Shown here piece by piece: positions 36,104-45,708 of a stretch of 64,000 bases of DNA. The position numbers and the translations under genes were made by a program. Within the stretch, counting starts at the first letter, position 1. The number at the start of each line of letters is the position of its first letter. The notes under the pieces are model-generated. The model was not told the origin of the DNA and did no database searches. It was given only the letters and a program-made list of their open reading frames with translations. Source of the stretch: Nocardioides sp. SLBN-35 (GTDB taxonomy: Bacteria; Actinomycetota; Actinomycetes; Propionibacteriales; Nocardioidaceae); NCBI RefSeq assembly GCF_006715725.1, contig NZ_VFNU01000001.1:2480001-2544000 (forward strand), read 5' to 3'.

Positions 36104-36144
36104 ACCGGTCGGCCCGCACCGCGGGTCGGCCGGTTCGTCTTTTC
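36104..36144 (+). terminator. Rho-independent terminator after divIVA
   Basis: A 14-bp stem, ACCGGTCGGCCCGC (36104-36117) with GCGGGTCGGCCGGT (36121-36134), includes two G-U pairs, a 3-nt loop and a T-rich tail (TCGTCTTTT). It ends the division cluster. Confidence 0.85.
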
Positions 36145-36189
36145 CGGGCGGTCGGTCGGCCGGCCCGGTCTCGCTCCCTGCGCGCCTCC

Positions 36190-36218
36190 TTGGACCCTTT
36201 CGCCGTACCCGTTACCCT
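36190..36218 (+). promoter_or_regulatory. Promoter of the DksA-like gene
   Basis: TTGGAC (36190-36195) and TACCCT (36213-36218) are separated by 17 bp, about 58 nt before ATG 36277, which has a GAGGAG ribosome-binding site. Confidence 0.6.
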
Positions 36219-36276
36219 CCGCAGCACGCCCACCGCTTGCTGGCGCGTGGGTCGCCGCCTTTCGAGGAGTCCTTCA

Positions 36277-37068
36277 ATGGCCCGCAGCACGAAGAAGTCG
36301 TTGGCCGGTCAGGCCGCTTCCGCCGCCCGGAAGATCATCCGTCCGCGGAAGGCGACCGCCACCGCGGAGGTGCCGGCCAAGAAGGCCGCCGCCAAGAAGA
36401 CGGCCGGCAAGAAGGCCGCCGTGAAGAAGGCCGCGCCGGCTCCGGCGAAGAAGGCGGCCCCGGCGAAGAAGGCGGCCCCGGCGAAGAAGGCCGCCCCCGC
36501 GAAGAAGGCGGCCCCCGCGAAGAAGGCCGCCCCCGCGAAGAAGGCCGCCCCCGCGAAGAAGGCCGCCCCCGCGAAGAAGGCCGCCCCCGCGAAGAAGGCC
36601 GCCCCCGCGAAGAAGGCCGCACCGGCCAAGAAGGCGGCCCCCGCCAAGCGGACGACGACCCGCAAGGCCACTCCTGCGTCCCTGGTCGTCCTCGACCACG
36701 AGGAGGCCTGGTCGGCCGCCGAGCTCGCCGAGGTGCTGGCCGAGCTCCACGAGCAGCGTGAGGCGAGCGCCCGGATCCTCGAGGAGCAGGAGGCCGACCT
36801 CAGCGGCCTGCTGCGCGACTCCGGTGACGGTGCCGGCCAGGACCAGGCCGACCTCGGCGCGACCAGCTTCGAGCGCGACCACGAGCTCACCGTTCTCAAC
36901 CACGAGCGGGAGAAGGTGGCCCAGATCGACCGGGCCCTGGCACGCATCGACGACGGCACGTACGGCGTGTGCGAGTCGTGCGGCAACCCGATCGGCAAGA
37001 TGCGGCTGATGGCCTTCCCGCGTGCCACACTGTGCATGACATGCAAGCAGCGCGAGGAACGCCGGTAG
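36277..37068 (+). CDS. DksA/TraR C4 zinc-finger protein with histone-H1-like basic tail
   Basis: 263-aa fusion-like protein. Residues 1-130 form a Lys/Ala/Pro tail, with about eleven near-perfect AAPAKK hexapeptides (residues about 57-125). Residues about 140-263 are a DksA/TraR domain: a coiled-coil region ([23 protein letters not shown]) and a C4 finger CESCGN-x(14)-CMTC near the C-terminus. The tail resembles eukaryotic H1 and bacterial HU/Hc1 tails and should bind DNA; the finger domain suggests RNA polymerase or DNA contact. ATG 36277 has GAGGAG. It overlaps lspA by 28 nt. Confidence 0.88.
   Translation: MARSTKKSLAGQAASAARKIIRPRKATATAEVPAKKAAAKKTAGKKAAVKKAAPAPAKKAAPAKKAAPAKKAAPAKKAAPAKKAAPAKKAAPAKKAAPAKKAAPAKKAAPAKKAAPAKKAAPAKRTTTRKATPASLVVLDHEEAWSAAELAEVLAELHEQREASARILEEQEADLSGLLRDSGDGAGQDQADLGATSFERDHELTVLNHEREKVAQIDRALARIDDGTYGVCESCGNPIGKMRLMAFPRATLCMTCKQREERR
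36444..36650 (+). repeat. 18-bp tandem array encoding AAPAKK repeats
   Basis: About eleven 18-nt units of the type GCCCCCGCGAAGAAGGCC in tandem, most identical except at third codon positions. Such an array is prone to copy-number change, so tail length may vary between strains and assemblies. Confidence 0.85.
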
Positions 37069-37631
37069 ACCACCGCGACGACGGACCCGGCCGGACCGGC
37101 GAGCGCTTCCTGGCCCACCCGCGCAGCTGGCTGCTCTTCGCGGCGGTCGCCGCGGTCATGGTCGCGATCGACCAGGTCGCGAAGGTCCTGGCGGTGCGCC
37201 ACCTTGCGGGCGAGCCCGACCGCGAGGTCGTCGGCGAGCTGCTGCAGCTGCACCTGACCTACAACCCGGGCGCGGCGTTCAGCCTCGGCATCCGGTTCAC
37301 GGTCGCCATCACCTGCCTGGCCTGCGTGGCGACCGTGGTCGTGCTGTGGGTGAGCCGCAAGGTGGTCAACAAGCTCTGGGCGGTCGGCCTGGGCCTGCTG
37401 CTCGCCGGCATCGACGGCAACCTCGTCGACCGGATGCTCCGCGAGCCGGGGCCGTTCAAGGGCCACGTCGTCGACTTCCTCATGCTGCCGAACTGGCCGG
37501 TCTTCAACGTCGCCGACATCTGCATCAACGTCGGCGTCGGACTGATCCTGCTCCAGGTGCTGCGCGGCGTGAGCCTCGACGGCAGCCGTGCCCAGCAGGA
37601 CCGAACCGACGTGGCCGAGGAGGAGTCGTGA
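37041..37631 (+). CDS. lspA: Signal peptidase II
   Basis: 196-aa membrane aspartyl protease with four helices that cleaves lipoprotein signal peptides. Catalytic aspartates lie in GNLVDRML (about 128) and [11 protein letters not shown] (about 155), with the conserved [11 protein letters not shown] segment (about 73). ATG 37041 lies within the end of the DksA-like gene, and no better start occurs before the first helix. rluD starts inside its stop codon. Confidence 0.94.
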   Translation: MQAARGTPVDHRDDGPGRTGERFLAHPRSWLLFAAVAAVMVAIDQVAKVLAVRHLAGEPDREVVGELLQLHLTYNPGAAFSLGIRFTVAITCLACVATVVVLWVSRKVVNKLWAVGLGLLLAGIDGNLVDRMLREPGPFKGHVVDFLMLPNWPVFNVADICINVGVGLILLQVLRGVSLDGSRAQQDRTDVAEEES

Positions 37632-38566
37632 CCACGGTCGACCACCGCAGCCTGCCCGTCCCCGACAGCCTCGACGGCGAGCGCGTCGACGTCGCGATGG
37701 CCCAGCTGTTCGGAGTCTCGCGCACGCGTGCCGCCGAGCTGATCGCCCAGGACCTCGTCGTGCTCGACGGGGCGCCGGTCAGCGGCAAGAGCGACCGGGT
37801 CCTCGGCGGCTCGGTGCTCGACGTCTCCATCCCGGCCGAGGCCGACCCGCTCGAGGTCGTCCCGGAGCTGGTCGAGGGGATCAAGATCATCCACGACGAC
37901 GACGCGATCGTCGTGATCGACAAGCCGGTCGGCGTCGCCGTGCACCCGTCCCCGGGCTGGCGCGGTCCCACCGTCGTCGGGCACCTCGCGGGCGCCGGCT
38001 TCCGGATCTCCACCTCCGGTGCCAAGGAGCGCGAGGGCATCGTCCAGCGCCTCGACGTCGGCACGTCGGGCGTGATGGTGATCGCCAAGTCCGAGCACGC
38101 CTACTCTGTCCTCAAGAACGCCTTCCGGCGCCGCACGGTCGACAAGACCTACCACGCGCTGGTCCAGGGCCATCCGGACCCGCTCGAGGGCACGATCGAC
38201 GCCCCCATCGGGCGACACCCGAGGTTCGACTACAAGTTCGCGGTCATGGAGGACGGGCGCCACAGCGTCACCCACTACGAGACGCTCGAGGCGCACCGCT
38301 TCGCGAGCCTGCTCGAGATCCACCTCGAGACCGGCCGCACCCACCAGATCCGGGTGCACATGAGCGCGCTCAAGCACCCCTGCGTCGGCGACCTCACCTA
38401 CGGCGCCGACCCGGTGCTGGCCCGTCGCGTCGGGCTCGAGCGCCAGTGGCTGCACGCCGTGAAGCTGGGCTTCGAGCACCCGGAGACGAATGCGTACGTC
38501 GAGTACGAGTCGTCGTACCCCGCCGACCTCGCGCACGCGCTCGAGGTCATCCGTGACGCCCACTGA
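37628..38566 (+). CDS. RluA-family pseudouridine synthase (RluD type)
   Basis: 312-aa enzyme with an N-terminal S4 RNA-binding domain ([21 protein letters not shown], about 20-40) and a catalytic domain carrying the Asp in [17 protein letters not shown] (about 141), plus [16 protein letters not shown] and [10 protein letters not shown]. It converts specific 23S rRNA uridines to pseudouridine. GTG 37628 overlaps the lspA stop, a common lspA-rluD pair. RluD is the best guess among RluA-family members. Confidence 0.9.
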   Translation: MTTVDHRSLPVPDSLDGERVDVAMAQLFGVSRTRAAELIAQDLVVLDGAPVSGKSDRVLGGSVLDVSIPAEADPLEVVPELVEGIKIIHDDDAIVVIDKPVGVAVHPSPGWRGPTVVGHLAGAGFRISTSGAKEREGIVQRLDVGTSGVMVIAKSEHAYSVLKNAFRRRTVDKTYHALVQGHPDPLEGTIDAPIGRHPRFDYKFAVMEDGRHSVTHYETLEAHRFASLLEIHLETGRTHQIRVHMSALKHPCVGDLTYGADPVLARRVGLERQWLHAVKLGFEHPETNAYVEYESSYPADLAHALEVIRDAH

Positions 38567-39041
38567 GCCTTCTGGCGGCGCGGGCCTGCTCCTGCGCCCG
38601 GCCGTCCCTGCCGACGTGCCGGCCATCGCCGCCGTCCAGGTCGCCGCGCGGGCCGCGGCCGCCATGCCACCCGGGATCCACCGGCCCGAGGAGGTCCGCA
38701 GCTACCTCGCCGCCAACTTCGCCACGGCCGAGAGCTGGGTCGCCGAGGCGGCCGGCGAGGTCGTCGGCTACGCCCGGTTCACCCGGACCTGGCTCAACGA
38801 CCTGTACGTCGACCCGGCCCACCAGGGCGCCGGCGTGGGCGGCGCCCTGCTCGAGCTGGTGAAGGCACGCCACCCCGGCGGCTTCAGCCTGTGGGTCTTC
38901 GAGCAGAACGCCCCGGCCCGGGCCTTCTACGCCGCCCGCGGGCTGGTCGAGCGCGAGCACACCGACGGCTCGGACAACGAGGAGCGGGAGCCGGACCTGC
39001 GGATGGAGTGGCCGCCCGGATCTGTCGGAGGGTCGGCCTAG
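38553..39041 (+). CDS. GNAT-family N-acetyltransferase
   Basis: 162-aa single-domain acetyltransferase. The acetyl-CoA binding region is [26 protein letters not shown] (about 90-115), with the V/Q-x-x-G-x-G/A pyrophosphate loop, followed by [22 protein letters not shown]. The substrate is unknown. Start is the GTG at 38553, overlapping the rluD stop region by 14 nt. Confidence 0.85.
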   Translation: MTPTEPSGGAGLLLRPAVPADVPAIAAVQVAARAAAAMPPGIHRPEEVRSYLAANFATAESWVAEAAGEVVGYARFTRTWLNDLYVDPAHQGAGVGGALLELVKARHPGGFSLWVFEQNAPARAFYAARGLVEREHTDGSDNEEREPDLRMEWPPGSVGGSA

Positions 39042-39060
39042 AGTCTCCTCGTCCGTCACG

Positions 39061-39066
39061 TAGGCT
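39061..39066 (+). promoter_or_regulatory. -10 box upstream of dnaE
   Basis: TAGGCT about 55 nt before ATG 39121; the leader would include the GAGGAG ribosome-binding site. Confidence 0.4.
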
Positions 39067-39120
39067 GGTCCTCTTCCCCGAGCGACCACCCTTTGATCAC
39101 TGAGGAGCGCCGAACCACCG

Positions 39121-42100
39121 ATGGCTGCTGACGCCGGGGACTTCGTCCACCTGCACGTGCACACCGAGTACTCCATGCTCGACGGAGCGTCGCTGCTCGA
39201 CGGGTTGTTCACCCGCGTCAACGACCTCGGCATGCCGGCGATCGCGATGACCGACCACGGCAACCTGCACGGTGCCTACGACTTCTACTCCAAGGCGAAG
39301 AAGTACGGCGTCCAGCCCATCATCGGCATCGAGGCCTACATCACCCCCGGCACCCAGCGGGGCGAGCGGCGCCGGGTGCGCTGGGGCAAGGGCGACGCGG
39401 CCGAGGAGGGCGGCGACGACGTCGCCGGCGGTGGCGCCTACACCCACATGACGATGTGGGCCGAGTCCACCGAGGGCATGCACAACCTGTTCCGGCTCTC
39501 GTCGCGCTCGAGCCTGGAGGGCTACTACTTCAAGCCGCGGATGGACAAGGAGATCCTCGCCGAGCACAGCAAGGGGATCATCGTCTCCACCGGCTGCCCC
39601 AGCGGCGCCATCCAGACCCGCCTGCGGCTGGGCCAGTGGGACGAGGCGGTCCGCGAGGCGGCCGAGCTGCAGGACATCTACGGCAAGGAGTCCGTCTTCC
39701 TGGAGCTGATGGACCACGGCATCTCCATCGAGAAGCGGGTCCGCGACGACCTGCTGCGTCTCGGCAAGGAGCTCGGCATCCCGCCGATCGCGACCAACGA
39801 CTCCCACTACAACAACCCCGAGGACGCCGACGCCCACGACGCCCTCATCTGCGTCGCGTCCGGCAAGCGGCTCTCCGACACCAACCGGCTCAAGTTCGAC
39901 GGCGGTGGCTACTACATCAAGTCCGCGGCCGAGATGCGCGAGCTGTGGGCCGGGAAGTTCGGCATGCCCGAGGCGTGCGACAACACGGTGGCGATCGCCG
40001 AGCGCTGCTCGGTCGAGTTCACCGAGTCGACCGGCGGCTACATGGCCCGCGCCGACATCCCCGACGGCGAGACCGAGGAGTCCTGGTTCCGCAAGGAGGT
40101 GTGGCGCGGCATCGAGGCGCGCTACCCCGGCGACCGGCTGACCCAGGAGGTCAAGGACCGCGTCGAGATGGAGCTCGCGATCGTCTCGCAGAAGGGCTAC
40201 TGCGGCTACTACCTCGTGGTCGCCGACTTCATCCAGTGGTCCAAGCGCAACGGCATCCGGGTGGGCCCGGGTCGTGGCTCGGGTGCGGGCTCGATCGCGG
40301 CGTACGCCCTGAGCATCACCGACCTGTGCCCCCTCGAGCACGGCCTGTTCTTCGAGCGCTTCCTCAACCCCGAGCGCCCCTCGATGCCCGACTTCGACAT
40401 CGACTTCGACGACGCGCGGCGCGGCGAGGTCATCCAGTACGTCTCCGAGAAGTACGGCGCCGAGCGCGTCGCGCAGATCGCCACCTTCGGCCGGCTCAAG
40501 GCCAAGGCCGCGATCAAGGACGCCGCCCGGGTTCTCGACCACGGCTTCGCGATCGGCGACAAGATCACCAAGGCGATGCCGCCCGACGTCATGGGCAAGG
40601 GCGTGCCGCTCAAGGAGATCTTCAACCCCGAGCACAAGCGCTACAACGACGGCGGCGAGTTCCGCGCGCTCTACGAGTCCGACGCCGACGTCCGCACGAT
40701 CTACCAGACGGCGGTCGGCCTCGAGGGCCAGATCCGCAACTGGGGTGTGCACGCGGCCGGCGTGATCATGTCCAGCGAGCCGCTGATCGACATCGTGCCG
40801 ATCATGGCCCGCCCGCAGGACGGCGCGGTGATCACCCAGTTCGACTACCCGATGTGCGAGTCGCTGGGCCTGGTCAAGATGGACTTCCTGGGCCTGTCCA
40901 ACCTGCGCATCCTCGAGGACGCGCTGGCCAACATCAAGGCCAACAAGGACGAGGTCGTCGTCCTCGAGGAACTCCCGTTCGACAACCGGGCCACCTACGA
41001 GCTGATGGGCCGGGGCGACACCCTGGGCGTGTTCCAGCTCGATGGCGGTGGCATGCGCGCGCTACTGCGCTCGATGCTGCCCGACAAGTTCGCCGACATC
41101 ACCGCGGTCAGTGCGCTCTACCGCCCCGGCCCGATGGGCGCCGACTCCCACAACAAGTACGCCCACCGCAAGAACGGGCGCCAGCCGATCGAGCCGATCC
41201 ACCCGGCGCTCGCCGAGGCGCTCGAGCCGGTGCTGGGGGAGACCTACGGCCTGATCGTCTACCAGGAGCAGGTGATGGCGATCGCCCAGGTCCTGGCCGG
41301 CTACTCGCTGGGCGCGGCAGACAACATGCGCCGGGTCATGGGCAAGAAGAAGAAGGCCGAGCTCGACGCGCAGTTCGAGGGCTTCGAGGCCGGCATGCTC
41401 GAGCGGGGCTATCCCAAGGACGCGGTCAAGACGCTCTGGGAGATCCTCGTCCCGTTCGCTGACTACGCGTTCAACAAGTCCCATTCCGCGGCCTACGGCG
41501 TCATCACCTACTGGACCGCCTACCTCAAGGCCAACTACCCGACCGAGTACATGGCCGCGCTCCTCACGTCCGTCAAGGACGACAAGGACAAGATGGCGAT
41601 CTACCTCAACGAGTGCCGTCGGATGAAGATCCAGGTGCTCCCGCCCGACGTCAACGAGTCGGCGCACAACTTCACCGCCGTCGGGCGCGACATCCGCTTC
41701 GGCCTCACCGCCGTGCGCAACGTCGGCTCCAACGTCGTCGACGGCATCGCCGAGGCCCGGGTCGAGAAGGGCCGGTTCACCGACTTCAACGACTTCCTGT
41801 CCAAGGTGCCGGCCACCGTGTGCAACAAGCGGGTCATCGACTCGCTGATCAAGGCCGGTGCCTTCGACGACATGAAGCACCTGCGTCGCGCCCTGGTCGC
41901 GATCCACGAGACCGCGGTCGACCAGTACGTCGACATCAAGCGCAACGAGGCGATCGGCCAGGACTCGCTGTTCGCCGGGCTGGGCGACGACGACGGGGGC
42001 GACGGCGGGTTCGGCGTGAGCGTCGCGATCCCCGAGATCGACGAGTGGGACAAGATGACCCTGCTCGGCCACGAGCGGGAGATGCTCGGCCTCTACGTCT

Positions 42101-42684
42101 CCGACCACCCGCTGCTCGGCCTCGAGCACGTCTTGTCCAACGGAACCGACTGCACCATCGGCCAGCTGGTCACCGACGAGAGCCGGCCGCACAACTCGAC
42201 GGTGACGGTGGCCGGCCTGGTCACCTCGATCCAGCGCAAGATCACCAAGAACGGCGACCCGTGGGCCACCGTGACCCTCGAGGACCTCGAGGGCGCGATC
42301 GACGTGCTGCTGTTCCCGAGCAGCTACCGGCTCGCGGCGCCGTACCTCACCGAGGACGCGATCATCCGGGTGCGCGGCCAGCTCGACACCGACCGCGAGC
42401 CGGCGCAGCTGCGCGGCCAGGAGGTCACCGTCCCCGACCTGGAGCGGGGCAGCGACGGCCCGGTCGTGATCAGCCTGCCCTCGACCCGGTGCACGGGGCC
42501 GGTCGTGGCCCAGCTGCGCGAGGTGCTGACCTCCCACGCCGGGCTGACCGAGGTGCGGCTCCAGCTGCTGAGCCGCGACTCCACCAAGGTCATGCGACTG
42601 GGGGACAATCTGCGGGTGACTCCCTCGGTCTCCCTCTTCGCCGATCTCAAGCAGCTCCTCGGCCCGGGGTGCCTCGACCGATGA
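39121..42684 (+). CDS. dnaE: DNA polymerase III alpha subunit
   Basis: 1187-aa replicative polymerase (C family). N-terminal PHP domain (FVHLHVHTEYSMLDGA, DHGNLHGAYDFY), a palm with the catalytic Asp residues in PDFDIDFDD (about 422-430) and the GPGRGSGAGSIAAYAL segment, a beta-clamp/HhH region, and a C-terminal OB fold (VTVAGLVTSIQRKITKNGDPWATVTLED). Length suits DnaE1. ATG 39121 is used, and the stop overlaps the next gene. Confidence 0.96.
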   Translation: MAADAGDFVHLHVHTEYSMLDGASLLDGLFTRVNDLGMPAIAMTDHGNLHGAYDFYSKAKKYGVQPIIGIEAYITPGTQRGERRRVRWGKGDAAEEGGDDVAGGGAYTHMTMWAESTEGMHNLFRLSSRSSLEGYYFKPRMDKEILAEHSKGIIVSTGCPSGAIQTRLRLGQWDEAVREAAELQDIYGKESVFLELMDHGISIEKRVRDDLLRLGKELGIPPIATNDSHYNNPEDADAHDALICVASGKRLSDTNRLKFDGGGYYIKSAAEMRELWAGKFGMPEACDNTVAIAERCSVEFTESTGGYMARADIPDGETEESWFRKEVWRGIEARYPGDRLTQEVKDRVEMELAIVSQKGYCGYYLVVADFIQWSKRNGIRVGPGRGSGAGSIAAYALSITDLCPLEHGLFFERFLNPERPSMPDFDIDFDDARRGEVIQYVSEKYGAERVAQIATFGRLKAKAAIKDAARVLDHGFAIGDKITKAMPPDVMGKGVPLKEIFNPEHKRYNDGGEFRALYESDADVRTIYQTAVGLEGQIRNWGVHAAGVIMSSEPLIDIVPIMARPQDGAVITQFDYPMCESLGLVKMDFLGLSNLRILEDALANIKANKDEVVVLEELPFDNRATYELMGRGDTLGVFQLDGGGMRALLRSMLPDKFADITAVSALYRPGPMGADSHNKYAHRKNGRQPIEPIHPALAEALEPVLGETYGLIVYQEQVMAIAQVLAGYSLGAADNMRRVMGKKKKAELDAQFEGFEAGMLERGYPKDAVKTLWEILVPFADYAFNKSHSAAYGVITYWTAYLKANYPTEYMAALLTSVKDDKDKMAIYLNECRRMKIQVLPPDVNESAHNFTAVGRDIRFGLTAVRNVGSNVVDGIAEARVEKGRFTDFNDFLSKVPATVCNKRVIDSLIKAGAFDDMKHLRRALVAIHETAVDQYVDIKRNEAIGQDSLFAGLGDDDGGDGGFGVSVAIPEIDEWDKMTLLGHEREMLGLYVSDHPLLGLEHVLSNGTDCTIGQLVTDESRPHNSTVTVAGLVTSIQRKITKNGDPWATVTLEDLEGAIDVLLFPSSYRLAAPYLTEDAIIRVRGQLDTDREPAQLRGQEVTVPDLERGSDGPVVISLPSTRCTGPVVAQLREVLTSHAGLTEVRLQLLSRDSTKVMRLGDNLRVTPSVSLFADLKQLLGPGCLDR

Positions 42685-43229
42685 GGCGCCTGGCAGTCCT
42701 GCCGCTCCTCGTGCCCGTGGTGCTCGGCTCCCTCCTGGGTGCCGCTGGCGGCTGGCTGTGGTGGACGTGGTGGGGGCCCGCCCCCGACGGGAAGATCTAC
42801 GACACCGTGGCCGGCAAGGCCTGGTACCCCGATCCGTTCGACCCGGGCATCACCCGCGACTTCAGCGGTACGGCGACCTATGTCGTCGTCGCCTTCGGGC
42901 TCGCGGTCCTGCTCGGCCTGGTCGGTGGCTGGCTCGCGCGCAACCAGGCGGTGGCCGGGATCATCGCGGTGCTGGTCGGCGCCGGGCTCGGTGTGCTGGT
43001 GATGACCCTGCTGGGGGAGTCGTTCAGCCCGGCCGACCCGGCCGGCCTGCTGTCCGCCCACAAGGTCGGCGACACCCTGCCGGGCCACCTCGCCGTCGCG
43101 GGCTGGACGCCCTACCTCGCGTGGCCGGTCGGCGCGATGCTCGCCTACCTGGTGCTGATGCTCGCGCTCAACCCTTCCGTATCCTCCGCACCCGCGCAGC
43201 CGTCAGCCGCACCAGCTCCGCAGGGCTGA
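42681..43229 (+). CDS. Actinobacterial membrane protein (DUF2567-like)
   Basis: 182-aa protein with four predicted helices (about residues 4-30, 65-85, 90-115 and 142-165), an extracytoplasmic [21 protein letters not shown] loop and an Ala/Pro-rich tail. It starts in the dnaE stop codon, so it is co-expressed. The last 62 nt overlap the end of a convergent gene. The family name is a tentative recognition; function unknown. Confidence 0.65.
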   Translation: MRRLAVLPLLVPVVLGSLLGAAGGWLWWTWWGPAPDGKIYDTVAGKAWYPDPFDPGITRDFSGTATYVVVAFGLAVLLGLVGGWLARNQAVAGIIAVLVGAGLGVLVMTLLGESFSPADPAGLLSAHKVGDTLPGHLAVAGWTPYLAWPVGAMLAYLVLMLALNPSVSSAPAQPSAAPAPQG

Positions 43230-43662
43230 GCTCGACCTCCATCCCGCGCCGGCCCGCCGACACGAACACCGTGTCGTGGTCCAGTGCGGAGTCGTCGACG
43301 ACCGTCGGGTGCGCCTTGCGCTGCCCGAGCGGCGAGATCCCGCCGACGACGTACCCGGTGGCCCGCTCGGCCGCCTTCGGGTCGGCCATGGCCGCCTTGC
43401 GCCCCTCGACCGCGCGGGCCAGCGCCTTGAGGTCGAGCTGACCCGAGACCGGCACGACACCCACCACGAGGGCGCCGTCGATGTCGGCGAACAGGGTCTT
43501 GAAGACCCGCTCGGGCGCGACGCCCATCGCCTCGGCGGCCTCGCCGCCGTACGAGTCGGTGCGGGCGTCGTGGTCGTACTCGTGAACCGTGAACGCCACG
43601 CCGGCGCTCGTCAGCACGGTGGTGGCCGGCGTACCGCCGCCGGACTGCTTCTTCCTCGCCAT
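43168..43662 (-). CDS. ybaK: Cys-tRNA(Pro)/Cys-tRNA(Cys) deacylase, YbaK family
   Basis: 164-aa trans-editing domain protein. [41 protein letters not shown] (described, about residues 52-83), [13 protein letters not shown] and [15 protein letters not shown] are classical YbaK segments, including the conserved Lys in FKTL. It removes Cys mischarged on tRNA-Pro. Its 3' end overlaps the convergent membrane protein gene by 62 bp. It is distinct from the shorter YbaK-like protein at 7645-8124. Confidence 0.9.
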   Translation of the reverse strand: MARKKQSGGGTPATTVLTSAGVAFTVHEYDHDARTDSYGGEAAEAMGVAPERVFKTLFADIDGALVVGVVPVSGQLDLKALARAVEGRKAAMADPKAAERATGYVVGGISPLGQRKAHPTVVDDSALDHDTVFVSAGRRGMEVELSPAELVRLTAARVRRIRKG

Positions 43663-43671
43663 GACCTGCGC

Positions 43672-44337
43672 TCAGTTCGGCGACCAGCGGGTGCGGGCGA
43701 CCTCGGTCGCCGGCAGCGAGGTGATCACGTTGATGGCCCGCAGCTCGGCGCGGAGCAGGTCGGTCACCAGCAGCAGCCGCTCGGTGGTGTCCTCGGCCTC
43801 GAGCAGCTGTTGCCGCTCACCCATCGGCAGCGGGCTGCAGGCCGCGAGCGTCCAGGACAGGTACGTCGGGTCCTGGGGCAGCTCGCCCTGCAGGGGGTCG
43901 CCGGCGATCGAGCTGAGCACGTGCCGGTACGCCGTGAACGTCGCCCGCGCCTGCTGCACGACGACCTCGGGCACCTCCGCCGGCCCGCCCGGCACCAGCG
44001 TCACCTCGCCGACGGGGTAGTCGCCCGTGGTGAGGAGACGGTCCAGCTGGATCCGGTCGCGGCCGACCGCGACGACGTCGAAGCTGCCGTCGGCGCGGGC
44101 CTCGACCTCGGTGAGCTGCAGACGCACACCGATGCGGTAGAGCGACTGGGTGCCGTGGTCACCGACCTCGTAGCCCTCGCGGATCGCCACCGACCCGAAC
44201 AGCCGCTGCGCCGGGTCCTCGGTGCGCAGCAGGTGGTGCACCAGCGCGCGGTAGCGGTCCTCGAAGACGTGCAGCGGCACGCTGACCCCCGGGTAGAGCA
44301 CCGCGTTCAGCGGGAACATCGGGAGCTGGTCCGTCAC
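43672..44337 (-). CDS. LON peptidase substrate-binding domain protein
   Basis: 221-aa stand-alone Lon N-terminal domain: [29 protein letters not shown] at the start, [18 protein letters not shown] (about 65) and a C-terminal helical bundle ([18 protein letters not shown]). There is no ATPase or protease domain. The role is unclear, possibly a substrate adaptor. GTG 44337 lies 6 nt after a TAAGTT -10 box, so translation is probably leaderless. Divergent from hisD. Confidence 0.88.
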   Translation of the reverse strand: MTDQLPMFPLNAVLYPGVSVPLHVFEDRYRALVHHLLRTEDPAQRLFGSVAIREGYEVGDHGTQSLYRIGVRLQLTEVEARADGSFDVVAVGRDRIQLDRLLTTGDYPVGEVTLVPGGPAEVPEVVVQQARATFTAYRHVLSSIAGDPLQGELPQDPTYLSWTLAACSPLPMGERQQLLEAEDTTERLLLVTDLLRAELRAINVITSLPATEVARTRWSPN

Positions 44338-44385
44338 GTGTCCAACTTAGAGGGCGGACCCACCATCGACCGTAGAATCGGGGGC
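44338..44385. promoter_or_regulatory. Compact divergent promoters of the Lon-N gene and hisD
   Basis: In only 48 bp, TAAGTT (minus, 44349-44344) lies 6 nt before GTG 44337 and TAGAAT (plus, 44373-44378) lies 7 nt before ATG 44386. Both mRNAs should be leaderless. The -35 regions must overlap, so the two promoters may compete. Confidence 0.6.
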
Positions 44386-45708
44386 ATGTCCCTGATCCGT
44401 CGCATCGACCTGCGTCAGGCCGGTCCCGAGACCGACTACCGCGCAGCAGTGCCCCGTGCCGACTTCGACATCGAAGCGGCGGTGCCGGCGGTGCATGCGA
44501 TCTGCGAGGAGGTCCGCACCCGCGGGCTCGACGCGATCGTGGAGTTCGGGGAGAGGTTCGACGGCGTGCGCGTCGACGACATCCGGGTCGCGCCGGCCGC
44601 GATGCAGGCCGCGCTCGACAACCTCGACCCCGACATCCGTGCGGGCCTCGAGGAGTCGATCCGCCGGCTGCGGGCGACCTGCGCCAACGAGCTCGAGCAG
44701 GACGCGGTCACCGACCTCGGTCCCGGCGCCCGGGTCACCCACCGCAAGGTGCCGGTCGGCCGGGTCGGCCTGTACGTGCCCGGCGGCCTCGCACCGCTGG
44801 TGTCGAGCGTGCTGATGAACGTCGTCCCGGCCCAGACCGCCGGCGTCGAGTCGATCGCGCTGGCCAGCCCGCCGCAGAAAGAGTTCGGCGGCTCGGTCCA
44901 CCCCACGATCCTGGCCGCGTGCGCGCTGCTCGGTGTCGAGGAGGTCTACGCCGTCGGCGGCGCCCAGGCGATCGCGATGTTCGCGTACGGCCTCAACGAC
45001 GCTGACCCCTGCCGGCGCGTCGCCCGCGTTGATCTGGTGACCGGACCCGGCAACATCTGGGTCGTCACCGCCAAGCGGATCCTCAAGGGCCAGATCGGCA
45101 TCGACTCCGAGGCCGGCCCCACCGAGATCGCGATCCTCGCCGACGACACCGGCAATGCCGCCTACGTCGCCGCCGACCTGATCAGCCAGGCCGAGCACGA
45201 CCCGCTCGCCGCCTCGGTCCTCGTCACCACCTCCGAGCGGCTCGCCGCCGAGGTCGAGGCCGAGCTCGACCAGCAGGTCGCCGCGACCAAGCACAGCGAG
45301 CGGATCACCACCTCGCTCGCCGGCAAGCAGTCCGGCATCGTGCTGGTCCGCGACCTCGAGCAGGGGCTGGAGGTCGTCAACGCGTACGCCGCGGAGCACC
45401 TCGAGATCCACACCGAGGACGCCGCCGCCTGGGCGGCCCGGGTCCGCAACGCCGGTGCGATCTTCGTGGGCCCGCACGCCCCGGTCAGCCTCGGCGACTA
45501 CTGCGCCGGGTCCAACCACGTGCTCCCGACGGCCGGCTGCGCCTGCCACTCCTCGGGGCTGTCGGTGCGCGCGTTCACCAAGTCGGTGCACGTGATCGAC
45601 TACTCCGCCGCGGCGCTCGCCGAGGTCGCCGGCCACGTGGTCACCCTCGCCGAGGCCGAGGACCTGCCCGGCCACGGTGCTGCCATCACGGTCCGGTCGA
45701 CGCGATGA
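44386..45708 (+). CDS. hisD: Histidinol dehydrogenase
   Basis: 440-aa zinc enzyme for the last two steps of histidine synthesis (histidinol to histidine). Landmarks are [22 protein letters not shown] (described, about 124-145), [34 protein letters not shown], the catalytic [10 protein letters not shown] and [10 protein letters not shown], and [10 protein letters not shown]. First gene of the his cluster; the TAGAAT box 7 nt upstream predicts a leaderless mRNA. hisC overlaps its stop. Confidence 0.96.
   Translation: MSLIRRIDLRQAGPETDYRAAVPRADFDIEAAVPAVHAICEEVRTRGLDAIVEFGERFDGVRVDDIRVAPAAMQAALDNLDPDIRAGLEESIRRLRATCANELEQDAVTDLGPGARVTHRKVPVGRVGLYVPGGLAPLVSSVLMNVVPAQTAGVESIALASPPQKEFGGSVHPTILAACALLGVEEVYAVGGAQAIAMFAYGLNDADPCRRVARVDLVTGPGNIWVVTAKRILKGQIGIDSEAGPTEIAILADDTGNAAYVAADLISQAEHDPLAASVLVTTSERLAAEVEAELDQQVAATKHSERITTSLAGKQSGIVLVRDLEQGLEVVNAYAAEHLEIHTEDAAAWAARVRNAGAIFVGPHAPVSLGDYCAGSNHVLPTAGCACHSSGLSVRAFTKSVHVIDYSAAALAEVAGHVVTLAEAEDLPGHGAAITVRSTR

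Noticed and set aside
36335..36622. Minus-strand frame of repeated SRGRP units, which could be mistaken for a repeat protein or a CRISPR-like array.
   Set aside because: It is the antisense of the AAPAKK-coding array. The 18-bp units are contiguous, without spacers, so this is not a CRISPR.
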